Positions 53,557 through 64,000 of a stretch of DNA of 64,000 nt are shown in pieces. Where the stretch lies: contig PGZJ01000006.1 of NCBI GenBank assembly GCA_002840055.1, forward strand, positions 62,001 through 126,000, read 5' to 3'. This DNA is from Gammaproteobacteria bacterium HGW-Gammaproteobacteria-11 (GTDB lineage: Bacteria > Pseudomonadota > Gammaproteobacteria > Pseudomonadales > Pseudomonadaceae). The first letter of the stretch is position 1. Each line of letters begins with the position of its first letter. The notes beneath the pieces were generated by a model that saw nothing but the letters and a program-made list of their open reading frames with translations, made no database searches and was not told where the DNA came from. Made by a program: the position numbers and the translations under genes.

Positions 53557-54879
53557 ATGCGGTTTTTGACTGCCTTGACCCTCACCGGCTTGACCATTCT
53601 GGTCGGCTGCAATGACGACAGCGATACCGCCGCACAGCGCAGCGAGGCTGAAACGCCCGTTTCTGAACAGGCAGTCGAGCAGCAGCAAAGGTTCACGGGT
53701 AGCCTGACCTACCGTGCCCGAATTGCTCTGGCGCCCGATAGCGAGGTGGTGCTGGAGCTGCGTGATCCCGAGGCAGCCAGCCCGGCAGACGCGCTACGGG
53801 CTGAAACCCGCTTCAGTCTTGATGGTCGTCAGGTGCCGATCAGCTTTGATTGGCCGGTGGTGGTTGAGCCTGAATACAGCGGTACGGCCTATCAATTTCG
53901 CGCGGGTATTCGTGAGGGTGGACGGCTTGCATGGCTGTCCGAGCCGATTAATCTGGAGCTGACCGCAGGCCCTACCGAGCTGGGTGAGTTGATGCTGATG
54001 CCGTACCGCAGCAGTGCCTTCAGCAGCGTGATGCAGTGTGGTGGCCTGCAGATCAGTGTCGGCTATGAAGGCACTACGCTGGTTCTTGAGGCGGCGGGCG
54101 AGACGTACAGCCTGTTGCCCGTGGTTGCGGCTTCGGGTGCACGCTATGAGGCGCAGGCCGATCCGGACACCCACTTCTGGAGCAAGGGCAATCAGGCGCA
54201 ACTGAGTCTGAATGGCCAGGCTTACCCAACCTGTGTTGCTCCCGGCGATATTGTTGAACCCTTCAGCGCCCAGGGTAACGAGCCGTTCTGGCAGTTGCAG
54301 CTGGATCAGGGCCAGGCGCGCCTGCAGCGGCTGGACGCAGAGGCACCGGTTTCGGCGGCCTATCAGCGTGGCGAACCCTCAGGCGGGATCTTGCCGTTGC
54401 AGATCGGTGAAGGCGATAACGCCATGCAAGCATCCATCAAGGCGCAGCTCTGTCATGACAGCATGACGGGTATGCCGTACCCGCATGACGTTGAGTTGAA
54501 GCTGGCAACCGGCGAGCAGTTGCAGGGCTGTGGCGGTGAGCCAGCGCGTCTGCTGCAGGGCATTGAATGGGTGGTTGAGGACGTTAATGGCGGCGGCATT
54601 ATCGATCGGTCGCGCATCACCCTGAATTTTCTGCCTGAAGGCCGCGTGGCCGGGATGGCTTCATGTAACAACTATTTTGCCGAGTACCGCCTGAGCGGCG
54701 AGGGTCTGAGTATTTCGTCGCCAGGCAGTACCATGAAGGCCTGTGCGCCCTCATTGATGGAGCAGGAGCAGCGGGTACTGACCGCATTGGCGGCTGTGCA
54801 GCGTTTTGATATCAGTGCTGACGGCGCCCTGATACTCTATGGCGACTCTGAACAGAGTTTGACCGCGCGCGTGCAGTAA
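53557..54879 (+). CDS. Multi-domain lipoprotein: YbaY-like, COG3650-like and META/HslJ domains
   Basis: Lipobox ILVGC; EPFSAQGNEPFWQLQ; LQGIEWVVEDVNGGGIID...GMASCNNYFAEY. Confidence 0.8.
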   Translation: MRFLTALTLTGLTILVGCNDDSDTAAQRSEAETPVSEQAVEQQQRFTGSLTYRARIALAPDSEVVLELRDPEAASPADALRAETRFSLDGRQVPISFDWPVVVEPEYSGTAYQFRAGIREGGRLAWLSEPINLELTAGPTELGELMLMPYRSSAFSSVMQCGGLQISVGYEGTTLVLEAAGETYSLLPVVAASGARYEAQADPDTHFWSKGNQAQLSLNGQAYPTCVAPGDIVEPFSAQGNEPFWQLQLDQGQARLQRLDAEAPVSAAYQRGEPSGGILPLQIGEGDNAMQASIKAQLCHDSMTGMPYPHDVELKLATGEQLQGCGGEPARLLQGIEWVVEDVNGGGIIDRSRITLNFLPEGRVAGMASCNNYFAEYRLSGEGLSISSPGSTMKACAPSLMEQEQRVLTALAAVQRFDISADGALILYGDSEQSLTARVQ

Positions 54880-54919
54880 GCGCGCCGGTTTCTGGCCCCA
54901 TTAGAACAAGGATAATTCC

Positions 54920-55501
54920 ATGCTGGCATTGATCATCGGTCTGCTTGTTTTCCTCGGCGTGCATTCAACCCGCCTGTTTGCGCCGCACTGGCGCGCAGCG
55001 CAGATCTCGCGCCGCGGTCTGTTGCCCTGGAAAGGGGTCTATGCATTGGTTTCGCTGGTCGGTCTGGCGCTGATCATCTGGGGTTACGGCGAAGCACGAT
55101 TGTCCCCCACCTGGCTGTGGGTGCCGCCGGTCTGGACGCGCCACCTGGCGGCATTGTTGACCATTCCGGCCTTTATTCTGCTGGCGGCGACCTACATCCC
55201 GGGTTCGCATATCAAGGCGCGGGTCGGTCACCCGATGCTGCTGGGTGTGAAGTTCTGGGCCATTGCTCACCTGATTGCCAACGGCACGCTGGCTGATGTG
55301 CTGTTGTTTGGTGGCTTCCTGGCCTGGGCCGTGGCGCTGTATATCGTCAGTCGCCGGCGTGATCGTCTGGCCGGTGTTGCGGCCGGGTCTGCGCGTGTCA
55401 GCATGGACATCGTGGTTGTCGTGGTCGGGTTACTGGCCTGGGTGGGCTTTGCCCTTTGGCTGCATGGCCTGCTGATTGGCGTCAAACCCTTCGGCGGTTG
55501 A
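54920..55501 (+). CDS. NnrU family membrane protein
   Basis: GVHSTRLFAPHWR; WIWGYGEAR-like motif; HPMLLGVKFWAIAHLIANG. Confidence 0.9.
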   Translation: MLALIIGLLVFLGVHSTRLFAPHWRAAQISRRGLLPWKGVYALVSLVGLALIIWGYGEARLSPTWLWVPPVWTRHLAALLTIPAFILLAATYIPGSHIKARVGHPMLLGVKFWAIAHLIANGTLADVLLFGGFLAWAVALYIVSRRRDRLAGVAAGSARVSMDIVVVVVGLLAWVGFALWLHGLLIGVKPFGG

Positions 55502-55538
55502 TCAGCCTCTAGGGGGGGGTTGGTCGCAGAACCTGCGA

Positions 55539-55967
55539 TCACTCCCAGGTCAGCCGGTGTAACAGCCACTCGCCATCCTCTTCCAGCCAGTTCAGCGTCA
55601 CGCTGTAGAGGCGTGTGCTGTCGGGAATAAAGCGTTGCGCACCGCTCAGATTGATCTGTGCCTGGGTGCGTGCCTGGCCGGTATACACAGGATCAATGCT
55701 GGTTTGCTGACTGATGACCAGCAGATTGACGCGCTGGTTCTGCAGGAACAGCAGGCTGGCGGTGCGCCTGGCCCAATCGCGGTCATACTGCTGGTTGGCC
55801 ATGAAATCCGGATGCAGGCGCGCCACCAGTTGATCGGCTGAGCGCGATTCAATCGCCTCCTGCAGCTGCGTCAGGCTCTGGTTCAGTCGTTCATCGGCAC
55901 TCTGCTGGCCACAACCGGCCAGCAACAGCACCAGCATCAACAGGGTAATACAGCGTGTAGGTGACAT
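55539..55967 (-). CDS. Hypothetical lipoprotein
   Basis: Lipobox LLLAGCGQQ. Confidence 0.75.
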   Translation of the reverse strand: MSPTRCITLLMLVLLLAGCGQQSADERLNQSLTQLQEAIESRSADQLVARLHPDFMANQQYDRDWARRTASLLFLQNQRVNLLVISQQTSIDPVYTGQARTQAQINLSGAQRFIPDSTRLYSVTLNWLEEDGEWLLHRLTWE

Positions 55968-56042
55968 ATGCCTCGCCTGTCAGTAATGTTGTCGAATGAA
56001 CCTGCCGCCATCTAGGGCGGCCACCCAGGCCAGGAGCCCATC

Positions 56043-57017
56043 ATGCAGCTGTTGTACCCGGAGATCAAACCCTACGCCCGCCATGAACTGGCCGTCCAGG
56101 CACCCCACGTGCTCTATGCCGACGAGAGTGGTCAGGCCGAGGATGGTCTGCCGGTGGTGTTTATTCACGGTGGGCCTGGTGCTGGCTGTGACAGTCTCAG
56201 TCGGCGTTTCTTTGATCCCTCGGTGTACCGCATCATTACCTTTGACCAGCGTGGCTCGGGACGCTCCACCCCGCATGCCAGCCTGGAAAACAACACCACC
56301 CAGCACCTGATTGAGGATCTTGAGGCGCTGCGTGAGCACCTGGGGATCGACAAGTGGGTGCTGTTTGGCGGTTCCTGGGGCTCTACCCTGGCACTGGCTT
56401 ATGCCCAGGCCCATCCGGATCGGGTCATGGGCATGATACTGCGTGGTATTTTTCTCTGCCGGGATCAGGATATTCACTGGTTTTACCAGGAGGGCGCCAG
56501 CCACGTGTTTCCCGATTACTGGGAAGACTACCTGTCACTGATCCCCGAGGATGAACGTCATGACATGGTTGCGGCCTACTACCGGCGCCTGACCGGTGAC
56601 GACGAGATCTGCCGCATGCACGCGGCCAAGGCCTGGTCGATCTGGGAAGGTCGTTGCGCCACCTTGCGACCCAGCTCGCAGGTGGTCGATCGCTTCAGCG
56701 ATGCGCGCCGCGCCTATGCCATTGCCCGTATCGAATGCCATTACTTTATCAACAAGGCCTTTCTCGAGCCGGATCAACTGCTAGCCAATATGCAGCGTAT
56801 TGAACATATCCCCGGCATCATCGTGCATGGTCGCTACGATATGGTCTGCCCCCTGGATAATGCCTACAGTCTGCATCAGCGTTGGCCTGGCAGTGAGCTG
56901 AAGATTATCCGTGATGCCGGTCATGCGGCCTCCGAGACCGGCATAGCCGATGCCCTGGTGCGCGCCACCGAGACGCTGTCGCGGCAACTGCTCAACCTGC
57001 CCCCGCTGGTCGAATAA
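56043..57017 (+). CDS. pip: Proline iminopeptidase
   Basis: IHGGPGAGCDSLSRRFFDPSVYRIITFDQRGSGRSTPHA; GGSWGSTLALAYAQAHP. Confidence 0.95.
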   Translation: MQLLYPEIKPYARHELAVQAPHVLYADESGQAEDGLPVVFIHGGPGAGCDSLSRRFFDPSVYRIITFDQRGSGRSTPHASLENNTTQHLIEDLEALREHLGIDKWVLFGGSWGSTLALAYAQAHPDRVMGMILRGIFLCRDQDIHWFYQEGASHVFPDYWEDYLSLIPEDERHDMVAAYYRRLTGDDEICRMHAAKAWSIWEGRCATLRPSSQVVDRFSDARRAYAIARIECHYFINKAFLEPDQLLANMQRIEHIPGIIVHGRYDMVCPLDNAYSLHQRWPGSELKIIRDAGHAASETGIADALVRATETLSRQLLNLPPLVE

Positions 57018-57023
57018 GCGCGC

Positions 57024-57461
57024 ATGAAGGCACTGTTGCAACGGGTCAGTCAGGGCCGTGTTGAAGTCGCAGGTGAGGTGGTTGGCGCCATTGACCAGGG
57101 CTTGCTGGTGCTGGTCGGTATCGAACCGGAGGACGATCAGGCCAAGGCTGACCGTATGCTGGCGCGCCTGCTTGATTACCGCGTTTTTGCCGATGCCGAG
57201 GGGCGCATGAACTGCTCACTGAGGGATATCCACGGCGGCTTGTTACTGGTGTCGCAGTTCACCCTGGCCGCCGATACCCGCAAGGGTCGCCGGCCCGGGT
57301 TTTCCACGGCCGCCGCACCGGATCAGGCCGAGGCGCTGTTCAACTACATGTTGCAGTGCGCCCGGCAAACCCATCCGCAGGTTGCCAGTGGCCGCTTTGG
57401 TGCCGACATGCAGGTGCATCTGGTCAACGACGGCCCGGTCACCTTTCTGCTGGAGATGTAA
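57024..57461 (+). CDS. dtd: D-aminoacyl-tRNA deacylase
   Basis: MKALLQRVSQGRVEVAGEVVGAIDQGLLVLVGI; LLLVSQFTLAADTRKGRRPGF. Confidence 0.96.
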   Translation: MKALLQRVSQGRVEVAGEVVGAIDQGLLVLVGIEPEDDQAKADRMLARLLDYRVFADAEGRMNCSLRDIHGGLLLVSQFTLAADTRKGRRPGFSTAAAPDQAEALFNYMLQCARQTHPQVASGRFGADMQVHLVNDGPVTFLLEM

Positions 57462-57480
57462 GCCGGGCCGGCCTGGCTGC

Positions 57481-58068
57481 TCAATCCTGTAACGCCTCTT
57501 CAACAAACGTCAGGCGATCCTGACCAAAGAACATTTCTTCGCCGACGAACAGCGTAGGGGCACCGAACACGCCACGTTCTATGGCTTCTGCCGTGGTGTT
57601 TTTCAGTTGCTCCTTGACCTGCGGATCACTGAGCCGCTGCATCACGGCCGCCACATCAAAGCCTGCCCGTGACAGCACCTCGGCGACAATCTCCGGTTGG
57701 CCCATATCCTTTTCCTCGACCCACATGGCGTTGAATACCGCGGTCAGGTAGCGCTGGAAATCCTCGGTACCCAGATAGGCGGTGGCGCCACGCATCAGTT
57801 GCAGGGTGTTGATCGGAAAGTAGGGATTGTGCTTCAGCGTCACCCCGTAACGGCGGGCAAAGCGCTGGAAATCCTGGCGGCTGTAGTTACCCTTGGCCGG
57901 CACCGTGGCCGGTGAACTGTTGCCGGTGGCCTGGAACACGCCGCCCAGCAGCATGGGTTTCCAGACAATGCTCGCAGCATGTCGTGCGGCCAGAGCCGGC
58001 AGCTGGGTCCAGGCCAGATAACTGGCCGGGCTGCCAACATCAAAGAAGAACTCGATCTGTTTGCTCAT
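57481..58068 (-). CDS. 2-hydroxychromene-2-carboxylate isomerase / DsbA-family kappa GST-like
   Basis: MSKQIEFFFDVGSPASYLAWTQLPALA; VFGAPTLFVGEEMFFGQDRL. Confidence 0.9.
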   Translation of the reverse strand: MSKQIEFFFDVGSPASYLAWTQLPALAARHAASIVWKPMLLGGVFQATGNSSPATVPAKGNYSRQDFQRFARRYGVTLKHNPYFPINTLQLMRGATAYLGTEDFQRYLTAVFNAMWVEEKDMGQPEIVAEVLSRAGFDVAAVMQRLSDPQVKEQLKNTTAEAIERGVFGAPTLFVGEEMFFGQDRLTFVEEALQD

Positions 58069-58096
58069 GGATGATGTGCCTGTGTTGTGTGTGTGG

Positions 58097-58825
58097 TCAG
58101 AAGGTTTCCATCCAGGGCCGCAAGTCCAGCTCCTGGGTCCAGCAATCGCGCGGTTGGCAATGCAACTGCCAGTACTGCTCGGCAATGTGCTGGGGATTGA
58201 GGATGCCGTCCTGATCCTTCAGGGCATAGCGTTCCGGGAAGGTATCACGGATAAAGGCGGTATCGATGGCGCCATCAATGATCGGATGCACCACATGAAT
58301 ACCCTGTGGTCCGAGCTCCCGCGCCATGCTCTGGGACAAGGCGCGCAGGGCAAACTTGGCGCTGGCAAAGGCGGCAAAGCCACTGCCGCCACGCAGTGAG
58401 GCGGTGGCGCCGGTGAGAATGATGGTGCCGCGACCGCGCGGCAGCATGACCCGGGCGGCTTCCCGCCCGGCCAGAAAACCGGACAGCGCCGCCATTTCCC
58501 AGACCTTGCGGTAAACCCGCTCGGTGGTCTCGGTAATGCCAAAACGCACATTGGCGCCGATATTGAATACCATGACTTCAATCGGCCCGATATCCCGTTC
58601 GATCTCGGCGAACAGGGCCAGGGTCTGTTCTTCGCTGCGGGCGTCGCAGCCAAAGGCATGGGCCTTGCCGCCGCTGGTCTGGATCTCATCAACCAACGTC
58701 TGCAGCTGTTCGGCATTGCGGCGGGTGACGCACAGGGTAAAGCCTTCGCGGGCAAAGCGTTTGGCCACGGCACCGCCGGTGGCATCGCCGGCACCAATGA
58801 CCAGTGCAACGGGGGATCGGGACAT
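58097..58825 (-). CDS. Short-chain dehydrogenase/reductase
   Basis: ALVIGAGDATGGAVAKRFAREG; FNIGANV. Confidence 0.88.
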   Translation of the reverse strand: MSRSPVALVIGAGDATGGAVAKRFAREGFTLCVTRRNAEQLQTLVDEIQTSGGKAHAFGCDARSEEQTLALFAEIERDIGPIEVMVFNIGANVRFGITETTERVYRKVWEMAALSGFLAGREAARVMLPRGRGTIILTGATASLRGGSGFAAFASAKFALRALSQSMARELGPQGIHVVHPIIDGAIDTAFIRDTFPERYALKDQDGILNPQHIAEQYWQLHCQPRDCWTQELDLRPWMETF

Positions 58826-58845
58826 GCTGGACTCCTCGATTAGTT

Positions 58846-58891
58846 AGTTCCTTTTTGAAACTAACTGAATAGTCAGTTTCTTTTTGGAACT
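58846..58891. promoter_or_regulatory. Two-site palindromic operator between divergent SDR and HxlR genes
   Basis: AGTTCCTTTTTGAAACT (58846-58862) and AGTTTCTTTTTGGAACT (58875-58891). Confidence 0.75.
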
Positions 58892-58932
58892 TGTCAAGCT
58901 ATTGTAGACCTACTTTGTCAAGGGGAATCGAC

Positions 58933-59418
58933 ATGCGTTGGGAAGACCTGGATCAGCAGCCTTGTTCGCTGGCGCGTACCCTGTCGGTGATCGGCGACCG
59001 CTGGACCCTGTTGATACTGCGTGACTGCTTTCTTGGTGTGCGCCGTTTCGACGGCTTCGAGCAGCGCCTGGGTATCACCCGCCACCTGCTGGCTGACCGG
59101 CTGAAAAAACTGGTGGAGCATGGCGTGTTGCAACGAGTGCCCTATCAGCAGCGTCCTCTGCGTGAGGAGTATCGGCTGACCGAGAAGGGCCTGGACTTGC
59201 ATCCGGTGTTGCTGACGCTGGTCAGTTGGGGCGACCGGCATATGGCCGATCAGCGCGGCGCGCCGATTCGCCATGTGCACAAGACCTGCGGTCAGGTCAT
59301 GCGCCCGGTACTGGTCTGCTCCGAATGTGCCGAGCCGGTTGGCGCGCGGGATATTCGCGTGGAAGTGGGCGAGGGCTGGGAAGAGGGTTCCATCCTGCCT
59401 GCGCGAGCAGCAGATTAG
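58933..59418 (+). CDS. HxlR family transcriptional regulator
   Basis: MRWEDLDQQPCSLARTLSVIGDRWTLLILRDCFLGVRRFDGFEQRLGITRHLLADRLKKL. Confidence 0.93.
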   Translation: MRWEDLDQQPCSLARTLSVIGDRWTLLILRDCFLGVRRFDGFEQRLGITRHLLADRLKKLVEHGVLQRVPYQQRPLREEYRLTEKGLDLHPVLLTLVSWGDRHMADQRGAPIRHVHKTCGQVMRPVLVCSECAEPVGARDIRVEVGEGWEEGSILPARAAD

Positions 59419-60122
59419 AACAGTCGGCCGATCAAGGCGGTCACCGCCGTTTCCACCCTTAGAATCCGTTCACCCAGCTGCACCGGCTCAAAGCCCGCGG
59501 CGCAGAGCATGTCGACTTCATAGGGAATCCAGCCGCCCTCGGGACCAATCGCCAGGCAACAAGGCTGATCAATTGCCCGGGGACAATCCGGATACTCACC
59601 CGGGTGGGCAAGCAGCCCCAGCTTGCCTTTGAGCAAGGCGGGCAGGCGGTCCTCGACAAAGGGCTTGAAGCGCTTTTCGATCTGCACCTGTGGCAGCACC
59701 GTATCGCGCGCCTGTTCCAGGCCCAGCAGCAGATTCTGCTCTATCTGCTCGGGCTGCAGAAAGGGCGTCTGCCAGAAGCTTTTCTCTACCCGGTAGCTGT
59801 TCAGCAGAATGATCTCGGTAACGCCGAGGGTAGCGCAGTGCTGCAGAATGCGGCGAAACATCTTCGGTCGCGGCATGGCCAGCAACAGGGTCAGTGGCAG
59901 TTTGGCCGGTGGAGCCTTATCCAGGGTGACCTGCAGTTCCGCCTGCTCCGCGTTCAGGCTGAGCAGCCTTGCTTGCCCCATCAAGCCATTCATGCGTCCG
60001 GCGCGCAGGCTGTCACCGACGCAGGCCTGATGCACGCGGATCAGGTGTTGCAGACGGCGACCGCGCAGACAGACCCGGTCGGCGGCAACAAAGTCAGCGT
60101 CATGCAGCAGCAGCAGGTTCAT
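59415..60122 (-). CDS. rsmE: 16S rRNA m3U1498 methyltransferase RsmE
   Basis: [45 protein letters not shown]. Confidence 0.95.
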   Translation of the reverse strand: MNLLLLHDADFVAADRVCLRGRRLQHLIRVHQACVGDSLRAGRMNGLMGQARLLSLNAEQAELQVTLDKAPPAKLPLTLLLAMPRPKMFRRILQHCATLGVTEIILLNSYRVEKSFWQTPFLQPEQIEQNLLLGLEQARDTVLPQVQIEKRFKPFVEDRLPALLKGKLGLLAHPGEYPDCPRAIDQPCCLAIGPEGGWIPYEVDMLCAAGFEPVQLGERILRVETAVTALIGRLF

Positions 60123-60922
60123 GCCGGGGGCGTGTCATCCGCCGGTTCCCTGCGCTTGATCAGCAGACTGAACAGGATGCCGACTTCATACAGAAGCCAC
60201 ATGGGCACCGCCAGCAGGGCCTGGGAGATCACGTCCGGGGGGGTCAGCAGCATGCCGATAACAAAACAACCGACCACCACATAGGGCCGTATTTCCCGCA
60301 GTTTGGCTACATCGACCGCGCCAGCCAGCACCAGCAGTACGGTGGCCACCGGGATTTCAAAGGCCAGACCAAAGGCCATGAACAGGGTCAGGACAAAATC
60401 CAGATACTTGTTGATATCGGTCATCACCGTGACGCCTTCCGGCGCGGCGCTGGTGAAAAAGCCGAAGACCAGCGGAAAGACCACATAGTAGGCAAAGGCC
60501 ATGCCGGCATAAAACAGAAAGATGCTCGAGGCCAGCAGGGGCACAGCCAGGCGCTTTTCATGCTTGTACAGGCCCGGTGCGATAAAGCCCCAGACCTGAT
60601 GCAGAACAAAGGGCATGGCCAGGAACAGGGCACTGACCAGCGCCAGCTTGAACGGGGTGAGGAAGGGCGACGCCACATCGGTGGCAATCATGCTGGTGCC
60701 TTCCGGCAGAAATACCCGTAGCGGCTCGGAAATGAAGCTGTACAGATCGTTGGCAAAATAGAACAGCCCGGCAAAGATCAGCATCCACAACAGCACGATG
60801 CGCAACAGCCGTGAGCGCAACTCGGTCAGGTGGGCAACCAGAGGCATGTCGTCGGCCAGTTTGGCCGGGGTGCGCTTGTCACTCATGGGGCTGGGCTTTG
60901 GCAGGGGTGGTTGCGCAGTCAT
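60119..60922 (-). CDS. tatC: Twin-arginine translocase subunit TatC
   Basis: [33 protein letters not shown]. Confidence 0.96.
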   Translation of the reverse strand: MTAQPPLPKPSPMSDKRTPAKLADDMPLVAHLTELRSRLLRIVLLWMLIFAGLFYFANDLYSFISEPLRVFLPEGTSMIATDVASPFLTPFKLALVSALFLAMPFVLHQVWGFIAPGLYKHEKRLAVPLLASSIFLFYAGMAFAYYVVFPLVFGFFTSAAPEGVTVMTDINKYLDFVLTLFMAFGLAFEIPVATVLLVLAGAVDVAKLREIRPYVVVGCFVIGMLLTPPDVISQALLAVPMWLLYEVGILFSLLIKRREPADDTPPA

Positions 60923-61271
60923 CGGGGCTTACTCTGGCGCCGGGCTCTGCAGTGTCGCCGGGCTCTGTGACAGGCGCATTACCGTCCAGTGACGCTGGCG
61001 TGTCGGCGGCAGCGGTGTCTTCGGAAGTGTTCTCGGCCTTGTTCCTGGACTTGGCCAGATCGGCCAATATGCGCTCGTTGTGCAATTGCTGGCGGATCTC
61101 GTCAGCACCGATTTCACGCTCGACCTGACTGCGCACCTCGGCAAAGCTGCGCTTGATTCGACCAATCATCAGCCCGGCTGTCCGCACGGCACCGGGCAGG
61201 CGCTCAGGCCCGAGCACCAGCAGGGCGACGATGCCGATCACCAGCAGTTCCAGAAAGCCCATGTCGAACAT
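60879..61271 (-). CDS. tatB: Twin-arginine translocase subunit TatB
   Basis: [33 protein letters not shown]. Confidence 0.95.
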   Translation of the reverse strand: MFDMGFLELLVIGIVALLVLGPERLPGAVRTAGLMIGRIKRSFAEVRSQVEREIGADEIRQQLHNERILADLAKSRNKAENTSEDTAAADTPASLDGNAPVTEPGDTAEPGARVSPDDCATTPAKAQPHE

Positions 61272-61277
61272 GCTGAA

Positions 61278-61511
61278 TCAGTCTCCGGACTGGCTGTCCT
61301 GCTTCTTTTTTTGCGGCTCAACGTCGAGGGTTTCACCGGGCTTGTTCTGCACCGGGGGTTTGTCCTCCTCGGTATTCACCGACTTGCGGAAGCCCTTGAT
61401 CGCCTCGCCCAGGTCCGAGCCAATGCCTTTCAGGCGCTTGGTACCAAACAGCAGAATGACGATAAGCAGAATGATCGCCAGTTGCCAGATGCTGATGCCG
61501 CCGAATCCCAT
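61278..61511 (-). CDS. tatA: Twin-arginine translocase subunit TatA
   Basis: [41 protein letters not shown]. Confidence 0.95.
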   Translation of the reverse strand: MGFGGISIWQLAIILLIVILLFGTKRLKGIGSDLGEAIKGFRKSVNTEEDKPPVQNKPGETLDVEPQKKKQDSQSGD

Positions 61512-61534
61512 TGCAATTCTCCCGGGCCAGAGCC

Positions 61535-61867
61535 CTAATCAGGTTGACGTGCTGCTTTTTCCGCCAGACCGGAGAGGTCAAAGCGCCGCTCCAGTTCAGT
61601 CAGTATGTCCTGCGGGCCCAGGCCCAGATGGCTGAGCATCACCAGGCTGTGAAACCACAGGTCGGCTGTTTCATAAACAAGGTCGGACTTGTCCGCGCTG
61701 TGCTGGCAATCCTTGGCCGCCAGCAGTGTTTCGGTGCATTCCTCGCCGACCTTTTCCAGAATCTTGTTCAGGCCCTTGGCGTGCAGACTGGCGACATAAG
61801 AGCTGTCGGCGCTGGCCTGTTTGCGTTGCTCAAGCACGTCGGCCAGACGGGCCAGGGTGTCAGTCAT
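61535..61867 (-). CDS. hisE: Phosphoribosyl-ATP pyrophosphatase
   Basis: [31 protein letters not shown]. Confidence 0.95.
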   Translation of the reverse strand: MTDTLARLADVLEQRKQASADSSYVASLHAKGLNKILEKVGEECTETLLAAKDCQHSADKSDLVYETADLWFHSLVMLSHLGLGPQDILTELERRFDLSGLAEKAARQPD

Positions 61868-62273
61868 GTTTGTGTGCATAAATCTGCTCCGGATCCTTGA
61901 TGACCGGGTCAACCACCTGCCATTGGCCATCGCGATAGACACGGTAGAAACAGCTTTCCCGGCCGGTGTGACAGGCCATGCCACCGACCTGCTCGATCAT
62001 CAGAATGATCACGTCGGCATCACAGTCCAGGCGCAACTCATGCACCTTCTGAATATGCCCGGACTCCTCGCCCTTGCGCCAGAGCTTCTGCCGCGAGCGC
62101 GACCAGTAAATGCCACGGCCCTCCTCAGCGCTCAGCTGCAGGGCTTCGCGGTTCATCCAGGCCACCATCAGTACGCGCTGGGTGTGCACGTCCTGGGCAA
62201 TGGCGGGAACCAGGCCATCGGCATCCCATTTGATGCTGTCCAGCCAGTCGGTAGTGGTGTTTGCGTTGGTCAT
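61860..62273 (-). CDS. hisI: Phosphoribosyl-AMP cyclohydrolase
   Basis: [47 protein letters not shown]. Confidence 0.95.
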   Translation of the reverse strand: MTNANTTTDWLDSIKWDADGLVPAIAQDVHTQRVLMVAWMNREALQLSAEEGRGIYWSRSRQKLWRKGEESGHIQKVHELRLDCDADVIILMIEQVGGMACHTGRESCFYRVYRDGQWQVVDPVIKDPEQIYAHKHD

Positions 62274-62324
62274 GGGCGAAGTGTGCCAGTTATGGGGTCA
62301 GGTGTGCCAGTGCTTTGCAGCGGC

Positions 62325-63917
62325 TCAGGGACGGCGCAGGATCAGCCAGCCACCGAGCAGAATCATCAGCCCCTGGGTTGCTGAGGCATCCAGCCACTGG
62401 CTCGGGTCGGCACCCAGACTGCTGGCGCCGAGCAGGGTCAGCAGCAAGCCGGCCAGACGCAGTGCGGTACTGCCACGGGCCGGGGTAGCTGGCGCGGTGT
62501 CCATGGGCAGTCGATCCAGGGCCTGACGGGCACTGTGCAGCAGCGGCGGAATCTGTTCCAGCTGCTGTTGCCAATGCTTGAGTTGCTGCGGCGGCAGGGC
62601 GCGCTCGCGCATCCAGCGCTCCAGATAGGGTTGCCCGGTATTCCACAGGTCCAGCTCGGGGTACAGCTGGCGGCCCAGCCCTTCAATATTCAGCAGGGTC
62701 TTTTGCAGCAGGACCAGTTGTGGCTGGACTTCCATATTGAAGCGCCGTGCGGTCTGGAACAGCCGCAGCAGCAACTGGCCAAAGGAAATGTCCTTCAACG
62801 GGCGCTCAAAAATCGGTTCGCAGACACTGCGGATCGCCGCCTCGAATTCATTCACCCGGGTATCCGCCGGCACCCAGCCCGAATCAATGTGCAGCTGGGC
62901 CACACGGCGGTAATCGCGCTTGAAGAAGGCCATCAGGTTGCGCGCCAGGTAGGTCTGATCTTCCGGTGTCAGGCTGCCGACGATACCAAAGTCCACGGCC
63001 AGGTATTGCGGCTCCCAGGGATGACTGCGCGACACAAAGATATTGCCCGGGTGCATGTCAGCGTGGAAAAAGCTGTCACGGAACACCTGGGTAAAGAAGA
63101 TTTCCACGCCGCGCTCGGCGAGTTTTTTCATGTCGGTGCGTTGATCCTGCAGCCCTGCCATATCGGTCACGGCCAGACCGTTGATCCGCTCCATCACCAG
63201 CACCTTGTGGCGGCACCAGTCCCAGTGGATCTTCGGGATATACAGCAGCGGCGAATCTTCAAAGTTGCGGCGCAACTGCGAGGCATTGGCTGCTTCACGG
63301 TACAGGTCCAGCTCATCGAAGATGGTGTGCTGGTAATCGCTGACCACCTCGACCGGGCGCAAGCGCCGACCTTCAACCCACAGGCGCTCAAGCAGGCGAG
63401 CGGAGAGAAACAGCCACTGCATATCCTGGTGAATGACCTGGCCGATGCCTGGACGTATGACCTTGACCACCACATCGCTACCGTCCTTCAGACGCGCAGC
63501 ATGCACCTGGGCGACCGAGGCCGACGCCAGGGGTTGATCGGTAAAGCTGGAAAACACACTGTCAATCGACTGCCCGAGTTGCTCCTCGATACGTTGCCGT
63601 GCCTGTTCAGCGGGGAAGGGCGGTACCTTGTCCTGCAGGCGCGCCAGCTCTTCGGCAATATCATCGGGCAGCAGATCACGGCGGGTGGACAGAATCTGGC
63701 CGAATTTCACAAACACCGGGCCAAGATCTTCACAGGCCAGCCGCAGACGTGCACCGCGCCCCAGATCGCGCGGCGTGCGGTGCAGACGCCAGGGACCGAC
63801 TTTCAACAGCAGGCGCCCGTACCAGGGTAGTGGAACGTCCAGCACTAACTGATCAAGGCGGTAACGGCAGATGATCTGCAGAATACGCAGCAGGCGAAAC
63901 AGGGCAGTCAGGTTCAT
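62325..63917 (-). CDS. ubiB: Ubiquinone biosynthesis kinase-like UbiB
   Basis: [37 protein letters not shown]. Confidence 0.96.
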   Translation of the reverse strand: MNLTALFRLLRILQIICRYRLDQLVLDVPLPWYGRLLLKVGPWRLHRTPRDLGRGARLRLACEDLGPVFVKFGQILSTRRDLLPDDIAEELARLQDKVPPFPAEQARQRIEEQLGQSIDSVFSSFTDQPLASASVAQVHAARLKDGSDVVVKVIRPGIGQVIHQDMQWLFLSARLLERLWVEGRRLRPVEVVSDYQHTIFDELDLYREAANASQLRRNFEDSPLLYIPKIHWDWCRHKVLVMERINGLAVTDMAGLQDQRTDMKKLAERGVEIFFTQVFRDSFFHADMHPGNIFVSRSHPWEPQYLAVDFGIVGSLTPEDQTYLARNLMAFFKRDYRRVAQLHIDSGWVPADTRVNEFEAAIRSVCEPIFERPLKDISFGQLLLRLFQTARRFNMEVQPQLVLLQKTLLNIEGLGRQLYPELDLWNTGQPYLERWMRERALPPQQLKHWQQQLEQIPPLLHSARQALDRLPMDTAPATPARGSTALRLAGLLLTLLGASSLGADPSQWLDASATQGLMILLGGWLILRRP

Positions 63918-64000
63918 GTGTCGGGTGATTCCGGGTCGGGTTGCTCAAGCTGTTGCACGCGGGCTTCCAGCCGTTCCAGGTCCAGGCGTAATTGATAGAG
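63914..64000 (-). CDS. ubiJ: UbiJ C-terminus (partial, runs off window edge)
   Basis: Minus translation [32 protein letters not shown] overlap with ubiB; assigned by position. Confidence 0.7.
   Translation of the reverse strand, partial: LYQLRLDLERLEARVQQLEQPDPESPDT

Overview
This 64-kb window is a chromosomal segment of a Pseudomonas-like gammaproteobacterium. A PETase-like hydrolase closely resembling the Halopseudomonas PE-H type suggests the Halopseudomonas / P. pertucinogena lineage (inference). Most of it is core genome with P. aeruginosa-like micro-synteny: katG (partial), hemW-rdgB-DUF4426-metWX-yggU-yggT-proC-yggS, pilTU, pyrC'-pyrB-pyrR-ruvX-algH, tonB, gshB, and the Pil-Chp chemosensory cluster pilGHIJK-chpABC. 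A synteny jump follows to envZ/ompR(amgSR)-tex-thioesterase-gshA, then trmL, ntrBC, glnA and typA. A small accessory stretch (about 47.3-53.5 kb) holds a half-size GspF/PilC-like protein coupled to a type IV pilin, a PETase-like polyester hydrolase, a PL1 pectate lyase with a Pro-Thr microsatellite linker, and small membrane proteins. The window ends with pip, dtd, an HxlR/SDR/HCCA-isomerase cluster, rsmE, tatABC, hisEI, ubiB and the 3' end of ubiJ. The most unusual sequence-level signal is a dispersed family of intergenic elements built from paired, inverted arrays of 7-bp units (GCYTNNN). There are four loci; one encloses an inverted REP pair (REPIN) and one contains a 13-copy perfect heptamer array. 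Other signals are a ~111-bp multi-stem intergenic repeat, sigma54/NtrC sites at glnA and ntrBC, a paired operator between an HxlR gene and its divergent SDR, and loss of phosphoacceptor His in Hpt-like domains of ChpA. No tRNA, rRNA, CRISPR array, transposase or prophage was recognised.
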